From Pachypanchax playfairii (lineage: Eukaryota > Chordata > Actinopteri > Cyprinodontiformes > Aplocheilidae): a DNA stretch of 64,000 bases. A model generated the notes under the pieces. It ran no database searches. It had not been told where the DNA came from and saw only the letters and a program-made list of their open reading frames with translations. Shown here piece by piece: positions 18,847-33,061 of this stretch. The DNA lies in contig SSNP01000019.1 of assembly GCA_006937955.1 (NCBI GenBank), forward strand, positions 3,138,084 to 3,202,083, given 5' to 3'. Position 1 is the first letter of the stretch. Every line of letters starts with the position of its first letter. The translations under genes and the position numbers were made by a program.

Positions 18847-21800
18847 TCAAATTACCTTTCTCAACTTAATTTAGCATATACTTGAAAGCAAAAACACAAG
18901 TGATTTTTTTTTTCATAACTGGAGATAAATTCAGGCATCAAGGGGTGTTCAGTTGCACTTAAAATCAGTTTTTTTTTTCCTGAATAAAAACTGTCCAGTG
19001 GAAAATCTGATAGATAGGCTGGAAATTTAGAAAATCTACCAGCCACAACAGCAGGTGATCCAAAAAGTTATTTTAAATCTCTGAATATAACATACAGAAT
19101 GTTTTAGATTAGACTGTGAGATCTGGTTGAGCTGCTGTTTTTATATAACAGTGTTCAGGATTTAAAACAATTAAGGTTTAATTCATCAAGATGAAAATGA
19201 ATAGTTTATAGTTCATAAAGTAAAATTCTAAACAGCTTCAAAATCAACTAATTAGCATTTTCAGTATAAGTTATTCAATAAATTTAAGCAAAAAAACAGG
19301 GAAATGTTGCTCTTTAACATGAGTTCATTTATTTTAATACTGTCAGTATTTAATCTTTTTCTGTTTCTGATTAATTTTAAATTTGGACTAAACCGTGACC
19401 CTTTAAGACTCTGAGGTCCATTTGTATAAGAAACGTTTAAAAAATGATGAAATGATTCTTTTGTTTACTGAATTATCTTATTAACAAGCAAATGAATATA
19501 AAACTAATTGCAGCTGTAAATCTTTAATGGTTTTTAAAGAGAAGCTATTTATGGGAAATAAACTGCATATTTAGTTTAAAGACAGATTAAGTAATGATTA
19601 AAAAATATAAAAATTCTGAGTGTCAACCGGGTTTTTCAACAGTATAATAATCTGTAAATTGGATGGACGGATGGAATAAAACTATATCGATTGAACTTCG
19701 GAGTTTTAGAGCCTGAATGGTTAAATATAAACTCAATGGTGGAGCATCTTTTATCGATCTCAGACAGCTCCACGCTTGATGATGGCCTACAGCTGTAGTG
19801 GGACGGGTCCTGGATCTCAGGTGTTATTGAGGCTCAAGGTATCAGAGTGTTGGGAAGTTGTAAATAAATGAACTCGGGCAGCAGGACTACGACCAGAACA
19901 GCTGGAGGAGAAAAGAAAAGAATCCTGTGCCCTCTGATCCTGTTTGGTGATTTTAAGAGGATAAAACAGGCGAACCCTTGGCTCTGCAGGTAGAGATCCT
20001 TACAAGAGCATTACTCTACAGTGGCACAGCATCACACTCCTTCTGGAAGGCTTCACTGATTCTTAGCTGGCTTTGTCAGTGAGGCTTAGCGCACTGCTTA
20101 ACGCCAAAAACCCGCCTGGCAGCCTGCTTTCGCCATGCCGCAACAATGTTTTTAAGACTGGCTTTATTGTTCTAAATTATTTATGACAGGGTCAAATGAT
20201 TTCTGCAGGTTTCACCTGTATTAAGCCTCATTTTCTTTTGGTTATAGAGGACGTGCAGACACAAGCTTTGCATGTGGATCCACTTTATAAGGGATTTTCC
20301 AGTATCAGGCCAAGGATTAATTTTTTTTTTTCACTTTATATTTTACAGCTCTGTTTTGAAAGCCACCAAATCTTGTCCGGTCTGCAGTTGTTAAGCTGTT
20401 GATAGTCTGTTTAAAGCATGCACATCATGTAGCAGTTATTAGAGGGAACTGAAGTTATTTTTTTCCCTCCTGCCTGAGGAGTGAATGTTTTCAAGGCTGT
20501 ATTTCAGCACTGCCAGCTTGTCACCAAGTCAATTATCTGAGGTTTCACTCAGGGGAGCCAGCTTGTTGTGATCCACCCAGCCTCTCCGGTAGTAACGGGG
20601 GTCTGAGGGGCTGTTGGAAATCCCAGAACAGAGACTTCTCCTGCAGCTGAGGTCTCACAGGCCCGACAGTGTATGTTCTCTGCTTCTCTGTTTGCTGCAG
20701 TTACCATACATCTACCCTGGAGCGCTTGTCAGCTCCTCTTAGGACAAGCTCATATTACAAGATGCAAAATGTCACACCAAGTTTGCTTTTGTAGACAAAT
20801 ATATCATGTGCTCCAAGAAAGCCTTAAAACAGGTGCTAAAATTATAAATGTCCTCCGTGCGTGTTGTGGTGCTCTCAGTCCCGCTTCTGCAAAATTTAAT
20901 TAAGCTGTGTTGTGCTGTTTATGTGAGAAAGAAAATGGGTTCGTATGCTGCACTTCTGAAGCTGAACGGGTTACAGATCCCTGGTGAACGGGGCTGTTTT
21001 TCCCTGCTGTAGTTACTGAGCTTTCTTAGCTCCGGTTCTTTTAGCTGTAACCTGGAAGAGCTGACTCTGTGCTTTCTAAAGCAGTGCTAATGGGCAGCTT
21101 AGCGTCTCACAATACGCCTGTCAACCGTCTGTATGTAGATGCTCCCTCAGAGGCAAATTGGCGTTGCTGATGCACATCCAGGTTCACAGGAAATCAGATT
21201 TTCTGTCAACCAAACGTAACAATGCAATAAACAGCTTTTCCTTCCACCTCACACTAAAACAGGTGAGAATCTGCCATGAGAAGAAACTGCTACTTGTTTT
21301 TTATATGTAAAAAGATACATTTAAAGTCTAAGAGCATTTAGGGAAAATGTATTAGATGATACTGATGCACTAATTTATGGTGCTGATTTAGACTTTTAAA
21401 CAGGATTAGGTGTTATTAATGTTATCATTAAGGGGCGGGGTCTCATATCACCATGAACTTTATATATCCTGGTTGGCAGAAAATCGTCTGCCGTGGTGTT
21501 TGATTAGTTTTGTCATGTAGTAAAAGCAGAAGGAATAAAAGTAAATAGACTTAATTAGTTACTCACAAAAATCTCTAAAGGTACCGATGTTTCTAAAAAA
21601 AAAAAAAAGAAAACTTAAAAGGTTGAAGTCATGAGAAGCGGGTGTTGATTAGTCATGAAAAGCAGCCAAACACCAACGTAATGTGATAGAAACAGAAACC
21701 CACCCGTGTGGCGTCTGAGGACGGTGACGATGACTAACAGCTGTTTGGTGTAACTAATTAATCACAACCCTGATAATAATCCTTTAGAATTCCTGACTTT

Positions 21801-22054
21801 GTGTTGGATGTTTGAACAGTAGTCTCAGCAGTCAGTGATTTATTAAAATGTTTCTTCTCCTTGCTCCTTTTTCTTGTCAGTAATGAATTAGTAATAAATG
21901 TATAATTGACAGCTTTTACACAGTATTTCATACATTCTGCTCGTGTTAAGAGCTGGACTGGGAGGCTGGAACGAGTTCTATCAATTCTTGTTTTATTAAA
22001 CTGAAATCTGTAATGATGGTTTACATTCACACACTCTAATTACTCTGTAAAGTT
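18847..22054 (+). other. macrod1: macrod1 intron 3 segment, non-coding
   Basis: AT-rich intron DNA with short poly-A/T runs. No exon, RNA gene or recognised repeat family. Confidence 0.6.
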
Positions 22055-22357
22055 CTGTTGGTAGAAGGTCCTGGGTTCCTTTTCTGCACGTTCTCCTTGC
22101 GTGTTTGTGGTTTTTCTGCTTTTATTCTGTTTTTAGTGGTTGTTTTGTTTATCTTTCATTTAGGTTAAAGTCAGATTAACTATCTCTTTTCAAAGGATTC
22201 CTATAGTGAGACATTTGGTTCCCTCTCACATACCAAAAACACGTGTGTTAGGTTAAGTGTTGACTCTAAATGGGTAGTTGTGTGTGAGAATGGTGGTTTG
22301 ACTCTGTGGACCCCGTTGATAGACTGTGACAGGGGGGTATAGAAAATAGATGGACGG
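22055..22357 (+). repeat. Diverged tRNA-headed SINE copy
   Basis: It contains tagaaggtcctgggttcctt (B-box region), ctgcacgttctccttgcgtg, then, after an unrelated or decayed stretch, cataccaaaaacacgtgtgt taggttaagtgttgactcta and finally agaaaatagatggacgg. The order matches the fuller copy at 59888-60221. It is old and broken. Confidence 0.7.
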
Positions 22358-24100
22358 CGTCCAGCTTCCCTGGGATTATTTGATGATCGTGAAGTTTTAT
22401 TTATAGTTTAAATGCATAGAATTTTTTTTTGTACTTTTTCCTTTTTAAAGTGGCTCCTTTTGATGACAAAATTAAAAATGTCCTTCAGCGTCAGTTTGCT
22501 TCATGTTGACTTTTTGTTCCATACATTTCTGTTTGTTATATTTTTATAGTTTCTTTGGGTTTTGTGAACACAGACGCTCCCGACTCCCATCCTTACTCAA
22601 ATCAACGCCCACTCCGGTGTCTTTTTTTCCCTGCAGCGAGCTTGTGCAAAGTCCTCTCTGCCCTCGTGTGTCCGTGGGTGAAGTTTGGACCCTGTAGTGC
22701 CTCGACTGCAGTGTGAAATATTCAGTGCTGCTCTTCTAGATGTTCCTGTCCAGATCTGTCTGAGTTCATTATGATGCAACTGTTGGGGACTGCTTTACTT
22801 GTCATTTGGGCCGTGGCATTGATGTTCTGTGTAATAAAAATGTAGCATTTTCATGGTTCAGCGCCTTGAGTTTCCACAGGATGCTCCACAGTCCAGTCTG
22901 TGTCTTGATTTGAGTGGGAGGATGTAAGAAAAAGCTTCATTTTTCCCCTCGTTAGCTTGGACCTCATGGTAGCGCTGCGACTCGTGAGCAGCGAGACTTT
23001 GGCATTAGAGAAAGTGACTTCAGTTTACAGCTTCACACTGATTTACACCCTGACATCAAGAAGTTAACATACCCTTGGAGAGTTAATCTGTAATGTTGCC
23101 CAGGTCAGTAAATAAACCAAAAAACAAAAACCAATAGAAGGAGTTTGCAGAAAAGCTCATTTGTGCTAATTATTTCTCTCCCACCCCTCCCTTGTTAAAA
23201 GCTTTCCCACCCCTCCAATCAATCGGCACTTTAGCAAACAGGAAGGGATGGAGGAAGTGCGAGCCTCATTAGCCTGATTGGGCCAATGTGGGAGATTGAG
23301 CGAGATGGAGTGAATGGGCAAATAAAAGAGAAAAGGAGGCAGCTTGGTCATCAGCACTTGGCCTGTCAGAGCTTCTGTCAACAAAGCAAATACTCCGATC
23401 AAATATGTTTGTTTGTGGGATTGAGGCTCCCAGCGGACGCTCGGTTGGTCTGCTGATGGTCCCTGTTGAAACGGAAGGTGTCAGTCGACTCTGCTTTACT
23501 CATCCCGATTATAATGATGTCTCACAGATATTAAAAATACAGATAAGAAATGATAAAAGGCAATGACTTAACTCAAAACTTGTAAAGTAGGAACCATTTT
23601 CAAAAAGCTCAAATGCTAAAATTAAAAGAATGTTTGTGTGAAAATGAAACAAGACTGCAATATGCAAACTCCATGCAGAAAGATCTCGGCTCCTGAGCAG
23701 CGAGAGTACCAACTTTACCCCCATGCAGCTATAAAGGAGATCCCATACCCAAATAAAAACAATTAAGTAAAAAATTAAAAAAAACAACAGCAGGTCAAAG
23801 GGTCTCCGGAGGTTTTTTTTTTATTTTTAAATAACCCTGTAAACTAATTAACGACATATTCTTAATGTTCTTACACGTGTGGCTGTGTGTCTTTATATTT
23901 ACACTCATCCAACATTTCTAAAAAAAACCTCATGATTAGAAAATTCAATGATGATGTCATCTTCACAGACCTGGATTACTTCTGTATTCAGGATCAAATC
24001 ATTTCACATTGTAAAAATGTAAACTAAGAATAAAATAATAATTTTAAAATAATTAAAATATCTTATACTTCGTGTACAACATGAAAATAAAAGGATTTGT
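22358..24100 (+). other. macrod1: macrod1 intron 3 segment, non-coding
   Basis: No gene or repeat family recognised. Local features are poly-T runs near 22421 and an A-rich tract near 23770. Confidence 0.6.
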
Positions 24101-24180
24101 TAGGCCTGAGCATCAAAGGTGCAGCGAAGGCCTAATTATATACAAATATAATTATTTTGATTCTAGAAGGTTTTTTTATA
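24101..24180 (+). repeat. Short hairpin-headed dispersed repeat
   Basis: taggcctgagcatcaaaggt followed by gcagcgaaggcctaattata. The ends taggcct / aggccta form an inverted repeat, followed by an A/T-rich tail. The wording resembles a short GGCC(T/C)GAGCACC-type dispersed repeat common in fish intergenic DNA; family unassigned. Confidence 0.45.
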
Positions 24181-27004
24181 AATAAAATAAAAACTCAATT
24201 TCATCAAATCTGGGATGCTGCGAAAAAATGTTAAATAAAGACAGATTTTAATCATTTGTTATTCCCATTTGAACATAATCAACATGTCAGGTGATGAAAC
24301 TGAGATATTTAACGATTTCAGAGAAAACATTCAAGTTACTCACGTTGATTTTTACTTTTGCTGCTCTGTTTTGGAACAATCTGTGACGTGAAGTGGACAA
24401 ACATTGACATATATTTTCATTTAATCCTTTCATTTAAAACAAGAAGTGGAACAAAAATACTAAAAATCTCTATAATGCTTTATTATTATAATAATATTCC
24501 TCCTGTAAAAATATCTAAAATTCAATTTATTGTGAAAAACATGGAAGAGTAACAGAATATTTTGAGATGATCATGATTTTTTTTAAAGTTTTGCTTCTGA
24601 TAAAATAAAACTTTTGTACAGATAAATGACACAAGACAAAAGAAGATTTATTTAACCTTTTTTTTCCCCTGACAGCTGAACCTTAAAAGCTTTTAAAAGG
24701 TGCCTGCAGGTAGAGACGCCCCGGGAGTCTGAAATGAGCCTTTTCAAATAGAAAACATGGAGAAACAAGATCTGATGCAAATTTTTTTAGCCTCGCGCTG
24801 TGTCTGCGTAGCGGTGGGGAGCCGTCGATCGGATGCTGTCGAATAGAGTCGATCAATAAATACGATCAGAGATGTAAACCGCTGTCTGTTCACGCTGGGT
24901 TTTAAAAACAAAGGAATCTTAAAATCAATCATTTTAGAATTTGTTTTGAGCATTCTTCTTAAAGGGCACTGAAATATCTGCAGGACTATTGTTGAGTTTT
25001 CTTGCGAACCAGAAATCAGTTTTTTAATGAATTGTCTCGTTTCACTCGGTGACTCCTTGTAATTCAAGGGCTTAGTAGCAACAATATGAATTTATTTCTG
25101 CGTGAGCTCGTCGGAGCTTCTTTTGGCTCAACTACCGTAGCTGCTCTTGTCAAAACGCTTCCGAAAACACACGTATGACTGAGCTCACCCAATGAGAGTC
25201 TTCGTTTGTCCACTTTTCATTTATCGTTTTCTTATTTAGTCTTTAGACGTTCATCATTTGCTAAATGAGACGAACAAATAATCATTTAGACTGGAGTTAA
25301 GACGCAGAGGGCAGAATGAGAACGAATTAGGCGGGGAAATTAAAAACACGTTGAGGGGAAGATTATCCTCATTCTGAGTCGTGTTATTTGAATAATAAAG
25401 TATAATGCTGCCTTACATTAAGCCTCAATTTTCCCCTAATTTTTCTAATAGCGGCTAAGTGCATTAAGTACACGGGATGTACGAATGTGGCCTCCAAAAT
25501 GGTTTTAAATCCTTTCTGTGTCAGAAAAAAACAAGTGTGTACTCACATGTTCTTATCACTGAAGATGCTTTTGTCTCTAATTACATGCGCACACATGCAG
25601 AGAATACACAATGCACACAATTACCATCTTGTAATTGCGATCTATCAGACGTTATTGTGAAATGTTGCCTGATGCACACGCTGTCGACTCGGGTCACATT
25701 ATCAGAGCTTAGGAAATGACGGCACTATTTATAGGAGCTTGTTATCCACTTAAATCCTGTTGTTAGTTTTGTCCACGAAGGGAGTCTGCAGCTCTCCGAC
25801 CGATCGGCCCGTCAGTCAGCAAAACTCCAAATCTGATGAGAAATTGTATTTTAAAGTGCTGAGAGGTGAGTGATTTCCCTGCAGCGAGACATAAACCCCT
25901 CTGTGGTTTTGTAATTTAATTAACTTTAAAAATATTTTACCCTCCACGCCACTTTCGCAGTGACGAAACTCCCAGCAGTCCCTGACCTCGGAGTTCGTTA
26001 GATACGACCTGCAACAGACAGAAGAAAGCATTCAGTCACCATCAGTGCAGAGGTGCTCAGATAAAAGGAAAGAATGAATCCCATTAAGGATCATCAGATT
26101 CTGAGGGCAAGTCTAAGAAAAAAGTTCAGAAGAGAAGAGGCTGATATTGATTTGGATGAAGAACATCAGAAATCCCCTGAAAACTTCTTACAAGAAACCT
26201 GAGCCGCAGCTTTTTTTGGTGTTTGAGTCGAGCGCAGTGGAAAGTCTGAGGAGGGAAAATGTTTTATGTGCAGAGAAGAAAAAAACAATCCAACTCAAGG
26301 AGGTTGGAAATAAACTGTGGCTTTAAAAATCTCCCATCAAGAACAGAAGGATCTTTTGAGTTTGAATAAAAAATGTGAGCAGGCTGTAAACGTGTTTTCA
26401 TCACAGCTGAACATGTTTTACTTTTTCTAGTCTTGTCTCTAAGTCCTTTTACTTTAATACAAGCAGGATACCCTTTCATACTAAGATTAATCGAATTAAG
26501 GATTTAGTAATACTTTATAAATAGTGTATTAATGGCCTTATAAAGCATTTGTAAGCATTTAAAACTCAGTTATGAGACATTTTTCAAACACTGAAAGCTG
26601 ATTTTCCAGCAGGTCCTGTGTTTGTAATCTGTTATTACTGTTTAATGAAGCTGGATTCATAACTGCAACATTAACTATTAGTAATTTCTAAGAGTCGTAT
26701 GATTGGATTGTGTTTTATTTTAATATTTTCCATAGAAAATTAAAATTATTTAATTAATTAAAACCTCCAAATTAATATTTTCTGTGTCAGTCTTCATCTT
26801 TTCATTCATTCTGAATTTTGAGTTTAAACTTTTCTTTTGTCGGTTTAGAAGTAAATCATGGGTCTTTGCATCAGCAGGTGTTTTTATTAAATAAACGGCC
26901 GGCGTGACAAACTAACACAGACAACATGAAAGTCTGAGTTGCAGTCAAAACCTTTTGGGGAAATAAACTCATGACTCTTTACTACTATAGTTGCAGGCAG
27001 AAAT
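24181..27004 (+). other. macrod1: macrod1 intron 3 segment, non-coding
   Basis: AT-rich sequence without exons, RNA genes or clear repeats. An aattaattaa palindrome lies near 26750. Confidence 0.6.
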
Positions 27005-27352
27005 GCAATGATACCACTTCTTCAAACTGATACGATACCGATACTTGGATCTGAGTAATTGCAGATACCGAGTACCAGCGCTGATACTTCTACCGCACAA
27101 AATGATGCAATGAATTGAAAGGCAGGTTTTATTTTCTTCTCTGCTTATTGCAATAAATTATGTTGAACTCAATAAAAAAAAATCTAATATTAATAAAAAT
27201 GATCACAAAACTAAAATTTCAAGTGAAAACTAGAAAATTTTTGTGAAATTGTTACAGTTTCTACATTTTAAGTATCGGTTTATGGTATTGGTTAACTAAC
27301 AGATACCAATACAGGTACATTATGTATTGGTCCCAATACCAGATAGTATAGT
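27005..27352. repeat. Inverted-repeat element with gatacc/ggtatc words
   Basis: The left part has gcaatgataccacttcttca and actgatacgataccgatact. The right part has agtatcggtttatggtattg, agataccaatacaggtacat and attggtcccaatacc. The two halves are roughly inverted with respect to each other. This looks like a non-autonomous DNA element or its relic; no reading frame and no target duplication were determined. Confidence 0.5.
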
Positions 27353-27504
27353 TGTTTGCATACAGCTTAGATACAACTCATCTTTTTACTCCCTAAAATA
27401 CTAATAAAAATCATTTAAACTTGGAAAACATCTAAATAAAGGCAAACATGTCATCACTTTTCTTGTGTATCATTATTGCTTTTTGTTTTGCAACAGCCAG
27501 CTAC

Positions 27505-27568
27505 TTATAACCGGTTATAATCTGTTATAACCTGTTATAATCTGTTATAATCTGTTATAATCTGTTAT
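27505..27568 (+). repeat. 10-bp tandem repeat (ttataatctg)n
   Basis: Six copies of ttataatctg with c/t changes (ttataaccgg, ttataacctg), ending in ttat. Confidence 0.95.
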
Positions 27569-30500
27569 CTCCTCACAAATATTCCTGTTAAAAATAGATT
27601 CCTTTATTGCTGATGGAAGCAAAAAAGTCCTTTTGTTTGTTGTTTCAGTTTAAAAGTTCTTTGATCTGATCACTTGAGAACTGAAATTAGCAAAAAAAAA
27701 GATTTTTAAAAGTGTAAAATAGTTTTTGCCTCTTAATTTTCCATAGTTATTTGATTCTTATTCACCTTATACTCTGCAGCCTTAAACCTTTAAATAAATT
27801 TTAAAAAGTTCAGCAGCACATTGTGTGTACTGGAGGTCTGATATGATCACTTACTGCTGTGTGTGTGTGGCATTTCCAGCTGCGTTCTGAATAATTGATG
27901 ATGCTTCTGGAGTTGATTTATTTTTATTTATGTTTTGGCTGCCTGTGTTAGAAAGATCCTGAGAGTCGTTGCTCCAGAGGAATCTCGTGTTTTTCAGACC
28001 GAGGTGTGTGTTTGGTGCTGAGCGCAGCCCAGGAGACGAGGTGAGCAGTCAGCTGAACCTCACTGATGGCAGAGGAGATGCATCCAGCACGAGTCGTTTG
28101 CCTCGAGCATCCAGAGCTGTTTCTCATCACAGACACATAGTTGTAACAGAATCTCCAACAGTTTATTATAGAGGACAAAGAAAAGACATCCATGTGTCAT
28201 TCACTTAATGTCGGTCTGATAATGAGGCGAGCCGTGCAAAGACCACTTAAGGTTCTTAATGTCTTTGATTTTCTTCAATTTTCCGAGGCTTTTTTCCTGC
28301 CTTGTAGGGGTAAAAATAAATGTAACAGTGCACAGCTTCATAATTAGGCTAAGCTAAAAGATAAAACACAAATTTAAGGAAATTACATAGCAGACCAGTG
28401 CAGCACAAAGACAATCAAATAGACCAGAGATTTTTTTTTCTGTTGTTGTTTTTTGCCTGCTGTGCTTATAGAAGGTTTTTTCTGTGGCTCCAAAGCGTCT
28501 CTTTATGATAAACACTCTTAATTTATACAGTGTGTGTAGCCGGGATGTCCAAGAGGCTGCCTTAGTTTGTTTATTCCATGGAACGTCCCCTCCGTCCGTC
28601 GTTACAAAGGACCACTACAGCTTAACGTTTCACATTTGCAGCTGTTTTATTCTTCTGAGACCTTTTTACCGGTTGCTTATTTGTTTTTATGTAGGGAGAA
28701 ACTCATCAGTGTTCATTTTACTGCTGGATAACAATCAGCAGACACATGTTAAATGTTGTGGCAGAAAATATTTTTCAAGTCTCAACCAATTTTTGAACTT
28801 TTTTTTTTTTTTTTTTTTTTTACACAATAAACCACCAAGACCACTATGTTCTAGATCTTTACACTCATATTTACATGTGGGTGATATTAGTTTCTCCATG
28901 TCCATTAAAAACTGTTTCGAGTTCAGCAACTTGGAAAAAAAACAAAACAAAGTCAGAGTTTTATATCAACACTCAAATACTCATTGTTCTAGTCTCAGTA
29001 TTTATCTGAAGTATCGAGTTTTTTGCCCTTTTTCATTTGTTGCAATAATTTATTTCCCCTCAACTGCTGCTTTGCAAATGTATCACGAGTCTCACAGGTT
29101 GGTCTGAGATACATTTTCATTTTATGGGAGGATTTGCATTTGAACTAACCGTGCGCAATGACCAAGACCAGAGATTTGGTTGATGTTGCCAAACACATTT
29201 TGACAGACACTCTGACCTTTAAAACTAAATAAGGCATTAAATGCACGTGAACCTTACGGTGCAGCTTTAAATCATCCTTCACAACGCGCTGGAGAAAATA
29301 CAGAGCACAAAGTTTAAAATGCAACACATCAGCCGGCTAATTTGTCAAAGGGTTAGAAGCCTTGAATTCTAATGAAACACTGTGAAACATGGCACATTGC
29401 TGTTGCATGTTTAATAATTTAGGAGAAATTTTTTATTGCAGATTAATTATCATACGAAAAGTGATGTGTGAGTGGACGCAGCTTAATGGAAGTCTCTCCT
29501 TTGATCCCATTTGTTGCCCATCAGAGTGAAAAAACATGTTCTCGCTTCTGGGTGTCCATCTTTTTTGTTGGGTTCAATGTAAGTTAGAATAATTAAACTC
29601 CGGGTTTGATGTTAGATAATGGAGTTTGACAATAAATGGCCTCCATAATGACCGATGAGAATTCAGGGCCTTTGTTGTTAAGTGCACAGCGATATGAAGC
29701 AGCAGCAGCGTCACTTTTACTGCAGCGTGCGCTTTCTGCAAATGTATAATTACACATCGCTCAGCTTGTCGAGAAGCATCAACTCTGTCGTCTTCGCCGA
29801 AACATCAAGCCTTCTTTGTACAGTATGTCTTTTTCATCGCGAGCAGTTACTCTGAGACGGACACTTATACACTCCTGCTGTTTGTTATATTGATCCATGC
29901 TTACACAGGCATTAGCACTCACTTAGAATATGTCTTCACTCGAACACAGCAGCACTGAGCACAAATAAAAAGACCCAAAACGCAACAAACAAGACAAACT
30001 TCTCTCCAAATAAACACGTGGCTTGTTTCTCCAAATAAAATCTTGATGTATTCATCCGGTGTGTGTGTGATTTAACAAGGTCCGTACCGTCTCGTCGTAA
30101 ATCATATTAATAATCTGAGTCTCGCATCGATCTCTGTGTTCTTAAGCTACCTCCGTGCATTATTTGGTTTTTCCACTTTGATGAACCCCAAAGCAAAAAA
30201 CACACACGCACATAAAGAAAACACACAAAACGAGCGTTTGCTTTTAGAAGTCTTTATTCATCAGCGTAGAAAAAGAAAAGATGACAGAACAATAAATGAA
30301 ACAGCATTTTTCACCCATGTTTATGTTTATACATAAGAGTGTTTCATTATCACGTCTGAGGATGAGAATTTCTTTTTTAAAGCAAAGGAGTTCTAGAAAG
30401 AAGAGATGGTAGCGTCACTGCTCTTAAAGAAAAAAAAAAAACATCTAAAGAAACTAAAAAAAAAACACGCTGGAGCTCCTCCATTATTATTTGTACACAG

Positions 30501-33061
30501 TAACACAGGCTGAAAAAGAGATAAAGTAGCACTAAAAAGAAAGAATGGGTTTCAACACTTAAAGGCTCTATCTAAATCTCCCCTCTTCATCACTCTTCAC
30601 TACATCTTCTTTTCCTCCTTTTTAAAATCTGGCTGTAGTCTTTTAAAACTTTTTTTTTTTTAATAAGGTCTTTCCTCGGTGAGGGTTTGTTAGTGGGGTC
30701 ATTGAGAGGCAGCAGGTGCTGCTTCCTCGTGCTCGTGTTGAAATGCACAGTGTAGCGGTCGGGCTGCCATCCCTGTTAACAGAACTGTGTCTATGCTGTG
30801 CTAAGGCCATAAAACTGGACAACCTGAGTCAACAAATGGATTTCACTGCCAGCACTGCACCAGTTTATGTTACATAATTCAGACTTTCTTTTCCTAAAGT
30901 TAGTTTTGATTTTATAATTCAACTTTATTCTAATACAAGTTGAAGTGGCTTGTTTTGGTTTTTGTCAACAATCTGATATCAGATCTGCGAGGCTGCAACT
31001 TTATTATCAATTTAAATTGGCTGATTTACTCGTTTGGTCCAGAAAAATGGGACAAAAGGGAAAGTGTACATAAAAGACACATAAAGCCAATGATACTTTT
31101 TTCTAAAATGGCGTCTTTCTGTGCAAAAATTGTAACGAAAAACATATAGAAACAAAACATACAATTAGGAGGCTAAAATGACCAAAAAGTTTGAGATTTT
31201 AGTCGATGAAACAACTCTAATGATCAAAACTCTTATGATATAAAATTTACTTTGATGTATCATCAGGGATTGCTTCCAAAACTGAACAAAATATTAGAAA
31301 ATTGTAATAAAGACGAGTGTTTGTCAGGTTCTTTAATCCGTTAAATAATCAAAAGTATGATTACCTGTCAGTGTGTTTCAGTCACTATATATCAAGACAG
31401 AAATATCACAATGAAAAATCACATTTAATATGAAGGATAATTTTATATTTATATCATTCTCCACTTAATTTTTCAAATACTAATAAAAAACAGTAACATC
31501 AAACTTTTTTTAATCAACTGGAACACGAATAATGTTACAATTTAGTTTTAGGAAAGAATAATTAGACTTAGTCATTACAACTTCCTCCCAAAGTGTTCAG
31601 CAGAGAAAATTTACTTTTCATTAGAAAGGTTTAGCCTTCAATTCCAAGATAAATGGGGTTACATTTATACGATTTGCGATTATTTTCTTTTATTTCATTT
31701 GCAAAGAGGATTTAATAATAAAATTAGACAGCAGTAAAAAACTGGTTTCATGCAGTTCTGCTGCTGAATTCTGAGTAGATCTTTTTCTAAACGTTGTTTT
31801 CTAGTTTATAATTTGTCCCGTGGTCTTGGCAATCCTTTTATGTTGTGATTGTCTTGCTGTGCTTATCATCCATATCTTGTATTATTTATTCAATCATTTG
31901 ACTTGTAATAATCACAGACAACTCAGTCTCAGGAAATAGCATGCAGTCTTTAATCACTCATTTTTCTTGAGTGCCGTGGACACTGTGGGCTAAACTTTCA
32001 ATTTAAGATGATGCCACGTTATTCCAGTTGTCAGCCCTTTCCCCCTCTATTTTTATTTCCCATTGTAATTTTTGCCTCCTGCTGCTTCATTGGTCATGCG
32101 CCCTTTTTTAACTGAACTCCCATTTCTTTCTTCTCTGTCCTCACTCTCTGCCTTCAGCATCACTCACACCTCTCTCAGAGACTACATCCACCAAAACAGC
32201 ACCTCTCTCTGTTCCCCCTCATCTCCTTTTATGTTCTTCCTCTCTTTCCACCCATCTATCCATCACTCTCTCTCTTTTTCCCACTCATTAGTCTACCCAT
32301 GCTGTGGTTTGTGTCTTCCGTCTCTGTCAGAGCTGTTATCACTGCTGTCAGCTCTCTTGGCGAGAACAAAGTTGTCCTCTGCTCACAGCACCACAAAAGA
32401 CACGAGAGGAATAAAAGGGAAAGAGCCTCAGCTCCAAAACGGAAAAAAAAAAATTAAAAAGAGGTGGGAAAATGCAAAAATTAAAAAGGAGTAAACCAGA
32501 GGAAAGGAGGGAGTTAGGAACACATCTTTTCATGTCAGCTATGATGCATTGTCATCTGTGGGTTATAACAACCATTGATTTCTCCTTCTGTTATCCCTTT
32601 TATCTACACAGCACAGAGCTTACAGTTGGTAGGAAGATATGAGTGCTATCTCTATACACATCAAGTACCTTTTCCTCATTTTATGAATATATCTCCCCCT
32701 AAATCAGCTAAGCCTAGTATATCAACCTCAAATAAGTTACTGTTTAGTATGAGCTGAGAAGAGCAGTCGGTTTCAAAGACACTGAGAAATCCAAAAGAGG
32801 AAACGTAACCATTTATAACTATAAGCAGTGCTGAAAGAAGACCCTACTAAACTTTGTAGGATACAGTAGAAGAGTTGAGTGGGACTCTTACTTCTGTCAC
32901 TCAGTAGCATTGTCCCATCATCATAGCTCAACTCAGTCCTATCTACTAAGCAAACCAATCATAATCAAACCATCAGAGGCACAGAGGGTACTTTGGAAAC
33001 CAAGAACAAAATGCCACTAGCCAAGGGGGCTCTTTAGGCTCAAGAAAGCTTCCCTGTATCA
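27569..33061 (+). other. macrod1 intron 3 / flrt1 3' flank, non-coding
   Basis: It includes a T23 run at 28799-28821, several A-rich runs near 30431-30465 and a pyrimidine-skewed block at about 32100-32350. The right end would contain the flrt1 3' UTR, read leftward from 33061. A minus-strand AATAAA lies near 32050 but I cannot tie it to the transcript. No other gene seen. Confidence 0.6.

Noticed and set aside
28484..29107. 207-codon plus-strand open frame
   Set aside because: Contains a poly-Phe run from the T23 tract, has no recognisable domain or splice context, and does not start at a convincing ATG.
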